DNA of 42,520 nt, from contig JAJEGO010000056.1 in assembly GCA_022819805.1 (NCBI GenBank), positions 1-42,520 on the forward strand, written 5' to 3'. The position numbers and the translations under genes are program-made. Below are positions 15,646 through 23,916 of this stretch, piece by piece; the first letter of the stretch is position 1; each line of letters starts with the position of its first letter. The notes below the pieces were generated by a model that saw only the letters and a list, made by a program, of their open reading frames with translations, was not told the origin of the DNA and did not search any database. Source of the DNA: Candidatus Dadabacteria bacterium. Lineage in GTDB: Bacteria > Desulfobacterota_D > UBA1144 > Nemesobacterales > Nemesobacteraceae.

Positions 15646-16674
15646 ATGAGCGCTAGAAAAGTCGTTTTAATTCCTGGAGACGGTATCGGTCCGGAAATAG
15701 CCGAAGCGACAAAGAACGTCATTGCCGCTTCCGGAGCCAAGATCGAATGGGTCATAAGAGGGGCCGGTGTATCGGCTGTCGAAAAATACCGGGAAGTTCT
15801 GCCGGAAGTTACCCTTGACGCCATAAGAGAGCATAAAGTCGCGCTCAAGGGCCCGTGCACAACCCCCATAGGAGAAGGGTTTTCATCGGTAAACGTCGAA
15901 CTGAGAAAAAAACTTGATCTTTACGCGGCCGTAAGACCGGTAAGAAACATTGAGGGCGTGAGAACCAGATTTTCCGACGTTAACATAGTAATCGTGCGCG
16001 AGAATACCGAAGGCCTATACAGCGGTGTTGAGAACACGGTTTCTCCCGGGGTCGTCATGAGCATGAAGGTCGCAACCGAGAGAGCATGCGAGAGGATCGC
16101 CAGATGGGGTTTTGAGTATGCGAGAAAAAGAGACAGGAAAAAGGTCACCGTGTTCCACAAGGCCAACATAATGAAGATTACAGACGGTCTTTTCATCAGA
16201 AAAGCAAGGGAGGCAAGCGAGCAGTACCCGGACATCGAGTACGAAGAATACATAATAGACGCGGGATGCATGAGACTGGTCCAGGATCCAGGCCGGTTTG
16301 ACACCCTGCTGCTTGAAAATCTCTACGGCGACGTGATGAGCGATCTCTGCGCCGGCCTTGTCGGAGGACTGGGCGTTGTTCCTGGGGCCAACATAGGCGA
16401 TGAATACTCAGTCTTTGAGGCGGTGCACGGGTCGGCGCCGGACATAGCGGGACTCGAGATAGCGAATCCGCTCGCCCTGATAATGTCGGCGGTGATGATG
16501 CTCAGATATCTGGCCGATTCAGAGGGAAGGAAGGACATGGAAGAAGCAGCCGACAAAATAAAAACGGCTTATAATATAGCCCTTTCAAACGGCGACGCGA
16601 CCCGGGACCTGGGAGGCGACCTGAAAACGGCTGACTTTGCCAGGGTTCTCATACAGAATATACTGAAGTTATAA
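15646..16674 (+). CDS. NAD-type isocitrate dehydrogenase (isocitrate/isopropylmalate dehydrogenase family)
   Basis: The 342-residue beta-decarboxylating dehydrogenase has the N-terminal IPGDGIGPEI, the substrate loop SSVNVELRKKLDLYAAVRP and RENTEGLYSGVE. It also has the catalytic Lys region VFHKANIMKITDG and the metal-binding Asp block YGDVMSDLCAGLVGG, followed by EAVHGSAPDIAG. The Ser/Asn in the substrate loop favour isocitrate over 3-isopropylmalate. Homoisocitrate activity cannot be excluded, and the short length matches NAD-dependent or ancestral IDHs. No Shine-Dalgarno precedes the ATG. Confidence 0.85.
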   Translation: MSARKVVLIPGDGIGPEIAEATKNVIAASGAKIEWVIRGAGVSAVEKYREVLPEVTLDAIREHKVALKGPCTTPIGEGFSSVNVELRKKLDLYAAVRPVRNIEGVRTRFSDVNIVIVRENTEGLYSGVENTVSPGVVMSMKVATERACERIARWGFEYARKRDRKKVTVFHKANIMKITDGLFIRKAREASEQYPDIEYEEYIIDAGCMRLVQDPGRFDTLLLENLYGDVMSDLCAGLVGGLGVVPGANIGDEYSVFEAVHGSAPDIAGLEIANPLALIMSAVMMLRYLADSEGRKDMEEAADKIKTAYNIALSNGDATRDLGGDLKTADFARVLIQNILKL

Positions 16675-16713
16675 ACAGAATCCGCCGACCGCGGCTAATA
16701 CCGGCAAACTCCT

Positions 16714-17613
16714 ATGAACAGGAACAAAAAAGTCCCTTTTCCGGTTTTTCTTCTGATCTCAACCGTGCTGAATCTCCTGCTGATTCAGATCCTCTTCGCG
16801 AAGATCCTGCCCGACCCCGAGAGTCTTAAGTCAGAGGTTGAGAGGGCATACATAGAACTTATCGAATTACCTGTTACCGAGGAAACAGAACCCCCCGACA
16901 AACCGGCAAGGCTCGCCGACAAGTCTCACAAGGCGAAAAAAGAGACTACGATAGACGACACTACCAAGCTCTCAAGGTCCGTTCCCCGGCCGACAAAGAA
17001 AAGCGCGACGCAGAGAAAACCCGCGGGAGCCGTTCAGCCCGGAGAACAGGAAAAGAGCGCGGAGAGATTCTCTCCTGAAAAAGACCGGGTCGCCATGATA
17101 CCCGAGGGAGAGAGAAACAAGCCGCAAAAAAGAAAAGCATCTCCCGACAAGCTGCCCGCAAACAGCCCAAGTTCCTCCGCTTCGCAGATGGTAAATCCGA
17201 GAATAACGGACGTTCCATTTGACTACAATACCGAGGAGCAGCTTCTCGGAACCAAAGACGTCGAAAAGGAAATCACCGTTGATCTCAACACAACGGAATA
17301 CAAATACATCTCCTATTTCACGAAGCTCAAAGAAAGGATCTACCAGGTCTGGAAGTATCCCAAGGAGTCGCAGATAAGAAGGGAACAGGGAAACCTCCGG
17401 ATCGTCTTCACGCTCAGAAAGGACGGATACCTTGAAAACGTAAGGATAATCGAGTCTTCGGGTTTCGAGGAGCTCGACAGGGAAGTGCTGCGGACAATAA
17501 GGGTGGCTTCCCCCTACAACCCCTTTCCCGAGAGCTGGGAGGAAGAAAAGCTCAAAATACCCGCCACTTTCGATTACAAGCTTCCGAGGTGGGTAAGAAG
17601 ATACTACAACTGA
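16714..17613 (+). CDS. TonB-family energy transducer protein
   Basis: The 299-residue protein has an N-terminal membrane anchor (about residues 8-30). A long Lys/Pro/Glu-rich periplasmic linker (about 50-165) carries KPA and RPTKKS stretches. The C-terminal TonB domain (about 205-295) contains YFTKLKERIYQVWKYP, LRIVFTLRKDGYLENVRIIESSG and LDREVLRTIRVASPYNPFP. It would couple proton-motive force to outer-membrane receptors. No exbB/exbD or receptor gene is adjacent. The terminal domain resembles the TonB subclass with the VWKYP motif rather than the YP-A-GG type. Confidence 0.85.
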   Translation: MNRNKKVPFPVFLLISTVLNLLLIQILFAKILPDPESLKSEVERAYIELIELPVTEETEPPDKPARLADKSHKAKKETTIDDTTKLSRSVPRPTKKSATQRKPAGAVQPGEQEKSAERFSPEKDRVAMIPEGERNKPQKRKASPDKLPANSPSSSASQMVNPRITDVPFDYNTEEQLLGTKDVEKEITVDLNTTEYKYISYFTKLKERIYQVWKYPKESQIRREQGNLRIVFTLRKDGYLENVRIIESSGFEELDREVLRTIRVASPYNPFPESWEEEKLKIPATFDYKLPRWVRRYYN

Positions 17614-17638
17614 GTCCGCACCTTCAGAGAATGCGGAC
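17614..17638. terminator. Hairpin between convergent tonB-like and purM genes
   Basis: GTCCGCA and TGCGGAC form a perfect 7-base stem around an 11-base loop. It begins right after the TonB stop and overlaps the last codons of purM, so it could serve both directions. Neither side has a clear T tract. Confidence 0.4.
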
Positions 17639-18685
17639 CTTGTCCCCCGGGGCATCAAGCTCTTTTATCTCGCCGACAAGATAAGCCGTCTCCGAGAGGT
17701 CCCGGGCAAGAGAGATCGCTTCTTCGGCCTGCTCTCGGGGCAGTACCGCCATCATCCCTATCCCGCAGTTAAATGTCGAGTACATCTCCTCGCAGCTTAC
17801 GTTCCCGGTTTTCATTATCAGGTCAAAAACCGGAGAACCCGGCCAGCTTTGACCTCGGATTTCCGCGAAAAGTCCGTCGGGGATGACCCTTGAGAGGTTC
17901 CCCGGAATCCCGCCTCCCGTTATATGGGCAAGGGCTTTTATGTCGAAATCTCCGCAGAGCCCAAGCACAGCCTAAGAGAATATGGCCGTGGGTGAGAGAA
18001 GTTCCTCCCCGAGTGTTTTTGAGGGTTTTATGGTTTCTGAGAGGCTTGGGGGTTTCGAATCAATCGAGTAGTCTCCGATGTCAAAAAGCACCTTTCTAGC
18101 GAGCGAATAGCCGTTTGAGTGAAGACCGCTTGAAGCAAGCCCGATGACCGCGTCGCCCGGTCCCACCCGGCCGCCGTCAATGTAGAGATCTTTCTCCACC
18201 ACTCCCACGCAGAAACCCGCCAGATCAAACTCCCCTCGGGCGTAAAATCCAGGCATCTCGGCCGTCTCTCCCCCCATAAGCACGCATCCCGCCTGAACAC
18301 ATCCCTCGCAGATACCCCTCACAACCTCAGCCGCCTGCTCGGAGTCAAGCTTGGAGGTAGCCAGGTAGTCGAGAAAAAACAGTGGTTTCGCGCCGCACGT
18401 AATCACGTCGTTAGCGCTCATGGCGACGAGGTCTATGCCTATCGTATCGAACTTGCGCGCGGAAAAGGCCGTTTTGAGCTTAGTGCCAACGCCGTCTGTG
18501 GCGGATACCAGCAGGGGCTCCCGGAAAGCGCCCGCATCAAGCGGAAACGCGCCCGCAAACCCCCCGAGCGGGCTCACCTTCATCCCGCCGTAAGTTGACT
18601 CGACAAGAGGTTTTATAAGCCGAACGAACCTCTCGCCCTCCTCAACGTCAACACCGGCGCTTTTGTAAGTGGTTTCTTCCGACAC
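17624..18685 (-). pseudogene. purM: Phosphoribosylformylglycinamidine cyclo-ligase (purM), interrupted by an in-frame TAG
   Basis: PurM (AIR synthetase) makes aminoimidazole ribotide in de novo purine synthesis. Two adjacent ORFs in the same frame together form a full-length enzyme of about 353 codons. The first has [41 protein letters not shown] and [14 protein letters not shown]; the second has HITGGGIPGNLSRVIPDG and FNCGIGMMAVL. They are separated only by TAG at 17972-17974, where relatives usually have Lys after PTRIYV. One AAG-to-TAG change would explain it. The options are a real nonsense mutation, a sequencing or assembly error, or readthrough; several other genes here use TAG as a normal stop. 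The start is GTG. Confidence 0.85.
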
Positions 18686-18703
18686 GAAAAAAGAGATCGC
18701 CCG

Positions 18704-19318
18704 CTAATTGACGACCTTCATGGACAAAATAGACACCGTCTCGACGGGAACATCACCCGGTCTGGTCTGAACGGTGGCGATTTTATCAACAACCTCAATT
18801 CCCTCAACCACTTTTCCGAACACCGCGTAACCGAAATCACGCGCGCCGTGGTCAAGAAAAGAATTATCCTTGTGATTTATAAAAAACTGCGATGTCGCGG
18901 AGTCCACATCGGCGGTCCTGGCCATCGCTATGGTGCCGCGGTCATTCTTAAGGCCGTTGTCGGCCTCGTTTTTTATCGGGGCTTTGGTCGGCTTCTGTTT
19001 CATGTCCGCGGTGATACCGCCGCCCTGTATCATGAAATTATTTATAACCCTGTGAAATATGGTGCCATCGAAAAAACCCTCTTCCACGTAGGAAAGAAAA
19101 TTCGCTACCGTGATCGGCGCCTGCTCTTCATAAAGTTCAAGTTTTATGTCACCCAGCGAAGTTGAAATAAGAACCATTGGCTTTCTCCTTTCTTTTTTGC
19201 CGCTGGATTCAGCGGACGTATTTTTGTTATGACCGGGATCGGAATGAGAGTACCCCTCCCCGGGAAAAGCAATAAAGGCAAAAATAAGGCATAGAGCGAA
19301 AACAGTTGCGTTTTTCAT
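18704..19318 (-). CDS. Exported cyclophilin-type peptidyl-prolyl cis-trans isomerase
   Basis: The 204-residue protein has an N-terminal signal peptide (hydrophobic to about residue 24), a short charged linker, then a cyclophilin domain. The motifs are [48 protein letters not shown] and [17 protein letters not shown]. The catalytic Arg is in FHRV and the FMIQGG motif is intact. It accelerates proline isomerisation, presumably in the periplasm. It lies 18 bases upstream of purM and may be co-transcribed. Confidence 0.9.
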   Translation of the reverse strand: MKNATVFALCLIFAFIAFPGEGYSHSDPGHNKNTSAESSGKKERRKPMVLISTSLGDIKLELYEEQAPITVANFLSYVEEGFFDGTIFHRVINNFMIQGGGITADMKQKPTKAPIKNEADNGLKNDRGTIAMARTADVDSATSQFFINHKDNSFLDHGARDFGYAVFGKVVEGIEVVDKIATVQTRPGDVPVETVSILSMKVVN

Positions 19319-19503
19319 TGAAAACCCCTGGATCGTAGATTTTAAGAAGAAACAGAATTGTTCTATTCAAAACAGGCGGCAAAAAGCCCTCCGAGCGCTG
19401 CCGGTCTTCTTTTTCCCGTCGCCCGTAATGATAGCACAAAGAAGCGAAACAGTGAACATCGCAGGGATTTTTATTTCCCCGCTACCGGTGAGTCGTTACC
19501 GTG

Positions 19504-19532
19504 TTTACAGCGTCCCTTGGTGAAGGGATAAT
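19504..19532 (+). promoter_or_regulatory. Sigma70-type promoter for the LLM oxidoreductase gene
   Basis: TTTACA, a 17-base spacer and GATAAT, each five of six to the consensus. The predicted start is near 19539, giving a leader of about 47 bases with GGAGA 8 bases before the ATG. Confidence 0.65.
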
Positions 19533-19585
19533 TTACCCGTGCGTTTTATGAACCCACGCAAATACCAAAAGACGGAGAGAAACCA

Positions 19586-20518
19586 ATGGGCAGACCCGAA
19601 TTCGGAGTAATGCTGAGACAGCAGAAAATAGATTTTGAAGAGATAAAAGCCACAGCGCAGTTATGCGACTCAACAGGATACGATTCCGTGTGGTTCTACG
19701 ACCATGTTCTCGGTCAGGGAATAATAGGAATCGACATCTACGAACCCTGGACGCTCATGTCCGCACTCTCCACCGTAACGGAAAACGTAAAGCTCGGAAC
19801 GATGGTGCTCTGCAACCCTTTCAGGCACCCTCCCCTGCTTGCCAAGATGGCTTCAACGCTTGACGTGATAAGCAACGGACGGGTTGAGTTCGCAATAGGA
19901 GCCGGGTGGTTTGAAGAGGAATTCCGCGCTTACGGGTATCCCTTCCCCTCAACCAAAGAAAGAATAGAAATGCTTAAAGAGGCAGCCCAGATACTTAAAC
20001 TGATGTGGACGGATGAAACCGCCACTTTCTCCGGAAAACGCTACAAGGTGGAAAACGCTCTGTGCAACCCCAAGCCCATTCAGCGTCCCCACATCCCAGT
20101 ATGCATCGGAGGCTCAGGAGAAAGGTTTCTCCTGAGGGCGGTTGCAGAACTCGCCGATGAATGGAACTGTCCCGCGACAAGCGCGATTGATTTTGACCGC
20201 AAGCATTCAATACTGCGCGGGCACTGCGAGGAGGTCGGAAGAAACATAGAAGATATAACTATATCCCAGCAGACCGTCTGCGTACTGGTCGAAGACAGGA
20301 AAGATCTTCCCGAAAAGCTTGAAAAGGCCCAGAGACGTTACGGATTTTTCGGGGATATAGAAAAACTCGGAATTGTGGGAACTCCGGAAGACTGCGTGAA
20401 GAAGATCAACTCGGATATCGATAAGGGGATATCCAAGTATACGATTTTCTTCTCCGACGTGATGAATCCCAAGACCATAGAGCTTTTCGCAAAAGAGGTG
20501 ATACCGGAATTCAGATAA
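19586..20518 (+). CDS. LLM-class (luciferase-like) F420-dependent oxidoreductase
   Basis: The 310-residue TIM-barrel protein has the family blocks ATAQLCDSTGYDSVWFYDH, LGTMVLCNPFRHPPLLAKMASTLDVISNGR, GAGWFEEEFRAYG and RPHIPVCIGG. Members use F420 or flavin to oxidise or reduce varied substrates, and the sequence does not show which. The length and the TLDVISNGR/GAGW signature are those of the F420-dependent branch. It is a single gene with its own promoter and converges on the ubiquitin-like operon. Confidence 0.85.
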   Translation: MGRPEFGVMLRQQKIDFEEIKATAQLCDSTGYDSVWFYDHVLGQGIIGIDIYEPWTLMSALSTVTENVKLGTMVLCNPFRHPPLLAKMASTLDVISNGRVEFAIGAGWFEEEFRAYGYPFPSTKERIEMLKEAAQILKLMWTDETATFSGKRYKVENALCNPKPIQRPHIPVCIGGSGERFLLRAVAELADEWNCPATSAIDFDRKHSILRGHCEEVGRNIEDITISQQTVCVLVEDRKDLPEKLEKAQRRYGFFGDIEKLGIVGTPEDCVKKINSDIDKGISKYTIFFSDVMNPKTIELFAKEVIPEFR

Positions 20519-20536
20519 AAACTGAGAACTATGGTT

Positions 20537-22177
20537 TTAGCTTTTGCCAATACGGAGGCAGTTGGCAATCTTATCCAGTTTCTCAATCACCTCAGAATGA
20601 ATTTCATCCTTGTTCATCTGGGCAGCAATTAATGAATAGTTATTTTCGCTGATTCCAGCAGCACTTAATGCCTTAGAGAGAAAGCTTTTCGCTTTTGTTT
20701 GCTTTAGATAATCATGCTCTTGCTTTGGATCATTAAAGACAGCGGGTGGAAGGTTGTTTTTCAAATATGTTAATGTTTTCCTCGCTGCTCTTTTCCCACC
20801 GACGCTTTCCACAAAGCGAGCGATAGAATTGGGATGAATAAGGTAACTTTCAATTTCATAACGCTTCCAGAAAATCCGCTTCAAACCATTCTTAAGCGTT
20901 TTTGGCTTACGTGTTTTGTTATCGCTGTCATGCAACTCTATACCAAGGATGTCATCCCGTACCAGTTTTAACGCTTCGAAATGTTTCTCAGCCTTGATAC
21001 CAGCCCCTTGGTCTCTAATATCGTAAACGGTCTCCTTCCAGAAAGGTTTTTCAAGAAAAGTATAGAGCCGGTGACCCCACTTTTTTGCCCATTCGCGCAG
21101 AATGGCAATGTCAGTATGACCTTCAACATACAATATACCTGGATTTGTTTGCTGCTCGACTAGACATATATCTACATTGTCCAAGTATTTGAGAGAGTCG
21201 ATCAGTGTAGACCGTTCCATTTTGTCGGCAATCATTTTAAAGTCATTATCTCGTAGAACACATAGATAATGCGGGTCAACAATTCTTATGAGAGACTCAG
21301 AATGTGTGGATATAATCAATTGTGATCCATTCTGATGAGCATATTCACGTAATTGACTGTACATTTTGTCCTGCAATATAATATGCAGATGCGCATCCGG
21401 TTCATCAATTAGGATAACAGATGCTTCGTGTGCCAGAAGAACCGCGTAAACCATTAACACTTGCAAGAAACCACTTGCAGCACTACTCAGGTTATAAAGT
21501 ATATCCTGCTGAGAGTGGCTATAAGGAGCATATATCTCTGCACCTCCACTGGGTGTTCCTAATTCATAACCAAAAAAAGACCTGATAATCTCTTTTAGTT
21601 TTAACCATTTTTTTTGATCCTGACTTACTTTAAGAAGCAGGTTCCTTAACACGCTTCCTGCCTGCGCTCGTGCAAGTCGTGCAGGTATAACAATTGGATC
21701 AAAAAAAGGTTCCTCTACGTCAACACCCGAGAGAGGGGGTATATAGACAGTCATAAGCGGTTTAGCGATGTACTTATCCAAATCATCTTCACGTACTTGC
21801 TTTGCCGGACGAACGGCGACACTTTCCTGGTTTTCATGAAAAATTTCAAAACCTATTTTCCATTCATTGGTATGCAGCCAGATGGAAGCGGGTTCGTGGA
21901 CTTCCATGTTTTTCCATAAATGGCCGAAATTCGCAAGCGGTACCGAATAAAACTTCAATCTATTAATATTAGCGCTCGGGTAGTTGTCTTCACTATCCCT
22001 TGCTAAATCGGGATTGTGTTCCCTCCATAGAAATGCCACTTGGGACCACGCTGCAATAGCCTGTAGAAGTGTCGTTTTGCCGGAGTTGTTTTGTCCTGCA
22101 ATAACAAGGTGATCATTTAAATTGAACTTTAGTCTCGAAAATCTCTTAAAATTTTTAAGTTCTACTTTTTTAATCAC
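20537..22177 (-). CDS. OLD-like AAA ATPase with C-terminal TOPRIM domain
   Basis: The 546-residue protein starts at a GTG with GAGGAT 7 bases upstream; this GTGATTAA overlaps the stop of the previous gene. The longer frame to 22225 would intrude into that gene. An SMC/ABC-type ATPase core has Walker A GQNNSGKTT (28-36), signature-like LSSAASGFLQVL (230-241), Walker B VILIDEPDAHLH and STHSE switch His (about 290). The C-terminal TOPRIM-like part has YVEGHTD (Glu352) and HDSDN (417-419), the acidic set for metal-dependent nucleolysis. OLD-family proteins include phage-exclusion and defence nucleases. Here it is the last gene of a ubiquitin-like operon and may be the effector; that role is inferred. 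Confidence 0.82.
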   Translation of the reverse strand: MIKKVELKNFKRFSRLKFNLNDHLVIAGQNNSGKTTLLQAIAAWSQVAFLWREHNPDLARDSEDNYPSANINRLKFYSVPLANFGHLWKNMEVHEPASIWLHTNEWKIGFEIFHENQESVAVRPAKQVREDDLDKYIAKPLMTVYIPPLSGVDVEEPFFDPIVIPARLARAQAGSVLRNLLLKVSQDQKKWLKLKEIIRSFFGYELGTPSGGAEIYAPYSHSQQDILYNLSSAASGFLQVLMVYAVLLAHEASVILIDEPDAHLHIILQDKMYSQLREYAHQNGSQLIISTHSESLIRIVDPHYLCVLRDNDFKMIADKMERSTLIDSLKYLDNVDICLVEQQTNPGILYVEGHTDIAILREWAKKWGHRLYTFLEKPFWKETVYDIRDQGAGIKAEKHFEALKLVRDDILGIELHDSDNKTRKPKTLKNGLKRIFWKRYEIESYLIHPNSIARFVESVGGKRAARKTLTYLKNNLPPAVFNDPKQEHDYLKQTKAKSFLSKALSAAGISENNYSLIAAQMNKDEIHSEVIEKLDKIANCLRIGKS

Positions 22178-22532
22178 GTTTGTTATCCTCAGGTACAAAA
22201 AACCGTGGAGTTTCGCTCCAGACAATCCGTCCGCGACGAAGCCAGTAATGGCATTGGCAAGGCAACTTAGTCACGTGAATTGAAGGTGATATTGAAATAC
22301 GACCATCCGTATGTTCCGTTATTGACCATCTCTTGGTAACCTCAGGCGATAAATCAAGATGAACAACTTGCTGGCAAGCCTTACGCGGACAAACAATTGC
22401 CGCATAGAATGGATATTTGCGCCCACCAATAATATACACTGTTTTCTGACAGGGGTTATCAGGCAAGTCTTCTACCCACTGCGTATTATAAAGACTAAAC
22501 CGCGCTAGAAAATTGAACAACCATTTAATCAT
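22170..22532 (-). CDS. DUF6527-type small Cys-rich protein
   Basis: The 120-residue protein has two Cys clusters, CPRKAC (48-53) and PCQCHYW (92-97), which could bind one zinc. Between them are HLDLSPEVTKRWS, a Gly-containing turn and ISPSI; the end reads GRIVWSETPRFF. This matches my recollection of the DUF6527 family, often found beside bacterial E1-like ThiF proteins; I cannot confirm by search. Its function is unknown; an adaptor or ligase-like (E3) role is speculation. I chose the ATG at 22532, overlapping the JAB-E1 stop as ATGATTAA, over an upstream start at 22568. Confidence 0.68.
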   Translation of the reverse strand: MIKWLFNFLARFSLYNTQWVEDLPDNPCQKTVYIIGGRKYPFYAAIVCPRKACQQVVHLDLSPEVTKRWSITEHTDGRISISPSIHVTKLPCQCHYWLRRGRIVWSETPRFFVPEDNKRD

Positions 22533-23916
22533 TACTAGTGTTGTTTTTAACAAGCAAGCTTTTGTCACCGGAACCTGTATATTTTTTCATTAGAGGATGA
22601 GGGACTGCTCTGTCCGCGTTATTTTCGTAGAATCCATGCACGAGACGAAATCTTTGCGTTGCGAATTCACTGTTATCATCAAAACGGTAAGCATGTATCC
22701 TCGCCATAAAATCGTTAAATAACATACACGCCGCCTGCATATTAAGTGACATAACTGCCGGTTGTTCTTCGCCTACCGCTGCCAAATAACCGGATACGCG
22801 CTGCTTGTGATAATAGTCTGGATCTTTTCTCTGCCAATCTTCCGCCTTTACTTGATCCATTGTGTACGCCCCACGCGACAAGAGACTTTCTCCCTCGGGA
22901 TGAATATAATGAGAAACCGCGTCGGCAGCAGTAATACCACCTGTGCCATCAGCCTCGAGATTAACTCCCACGTCAAAATACGGTATCAAGTAGGCACTCG
23001 CTAAACAATCCAGATGATATCTCCCAAAGGCAGAGTCTACGCAACCGAATATCACGTCACAATCCACTAAAGCTTCAACCACTCTTTTAGAATCTGTTAA
23101 TCCTTGGTAAGCATCAACCTTTGTTTTCATTCCGATTTTGCCAATAGCCTGTTTAATAGCGGATACTTTTGGTTGCTTGCCTCGTGCAGCACTCACGGTG
23201 CTATTGATCATACGATTGAGATTCTTCTCTTCAAGTATATCGCTATCCACAATCACCAGTTCGCCCACGCAGTTACGCATCAGCAATTCAATAATAATGC
23301 TACCCGTGCCAGAACAACCAATAACCCCAACACGCATACCGTGCAGAAGATCCAACGTTCCACTACCAAAGGTTTGAACCAGTTTATTTTGATACGGCGT
23401 TTCTTTCCTTGGCTTTCGCGGTTTCCATATGCGTATATCATTACCGACAACAGAAACCGCTTTCATGTCAGAAAAATTGCCGTACGGGTCGACAGTACGT
23501 GCTATTATACTTCCATCTGGAAGCATTATTGCGGAGCCATTCTGACGTTGGTCGTCAAACCAATTGCAAACGGAAGAAAACAAATCCCGATCGTTTCGAT
23601 TGTCAACTTCCGAAAATTCTTTATATCCAGATGGGTGAGAGTGGATAGTTATAATAGACTGTCCGCGTCTATCTATATCGCTGATTTTTTCCGGCGGCAA
23701 AAACTCAGCGAACGGCCAAGAAATGAAGTTCTTTTTTCTTTCACACAAATGATGCGGAAGATGCAAAACCTCAGTTGCAATAAGACGCTGGTAATGCTTC
23801 CCCGTACCTTGATTACATAATAGGATTGCAGCCGATTCCAGCTTGTCTCCAGGAAAAAGATATTCAAAAACCTCTTGATGTAGGCGCTGCGTCATCGCCA
23901 GCAAGGCGGACTTCAT
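22525..23916 (-). CDS. JAB peptidase-E1 (ThiF) fusion protein
   Basis: The 463-residue protein joins two ubiquitin-pathway enzymes. The N-terminal part (about 1-160) is a JAB/JAMM metallo-isopeptidase with the zinc signature HSHPSGYKEFSEVD (His92, His94, Asp105) and a probable catalytic Glu27. The C-terminal part (about 190-420) is an E1-like adenylating domain with GVIGCSGTGS, VDSDILEEKNLNRM and FGCVDSAFGR. Where many ThiF relatives have C-x2-C after the crossover strand, this protein has ESLLSRG with Ser at both places. Its ATG overlaps the preceding TGA by one base and has GAGGT 6 bases upstream. It presumably activates the upstream Ubl module and removes or processes it. Confidence 0.88.
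   Translation of the reverse strand: MKSALLAMTQRLHQEVFEYLFPGDKLESAAILLCNQGTGKHYQRLIATEVLHLPHHLCERKKNFISWPFAEFLPPEKISDIDRRGQSIITIHSHPSGYKEFSEVDNRNDRDLFSSVCNWFDDQRQNGSAIMLPDGSIIARTVDPYGNFSDMKAVSVVGNDIRIWKPRKPRKETPYQNKLVQTFGSGTLDLLHGMRVGVIGCSGTGSIIIELLMRNCVGELVIVDSDILEEKNLNRMINSTVSAARGKQPKVSAIKQAIGKIGMKTKVDAYQGLTDSKRVVEALVDCDVIFGCVDSAFGRYHLDCLASAYLIPYFDVGVNLEADGTGGITAADAVSHYIHPEGESLLSRGAYTMDQVKAEDWQRKDPDYYHKQRVSGYLAAVGEEQPAVMSLNMQAACMLFNDFMARIHAYRFDDNSEFATQRFRLVHGFYENNADRAVPHPLMKKYTGSGDKSLLVKNNTSND

Noticed and set aside
17624-18685. Amber recoding (pyrrolysine or reassigned TAG) to explain purM
   Set aside because: actA, actD, actF, ppiB and the solute-binding protein gene all end with TAG at their natural C-termini, so TAG works as a stop here.
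22178-22225. Longer N-terminus for the AAA-TOPRIM protein
   Set aside because: It would read through the 3' end of the DUF6527 gene out of frame; GTG at 22177 has a ribosome site and the family N-terminus.
23104-23820. 238-residue plus-strand ORF opposite the JAB-E1 gene
   Set aside because: It is antisense to a motif-rich gene, has no recognisable domain and its composition is that of a shadow frame.
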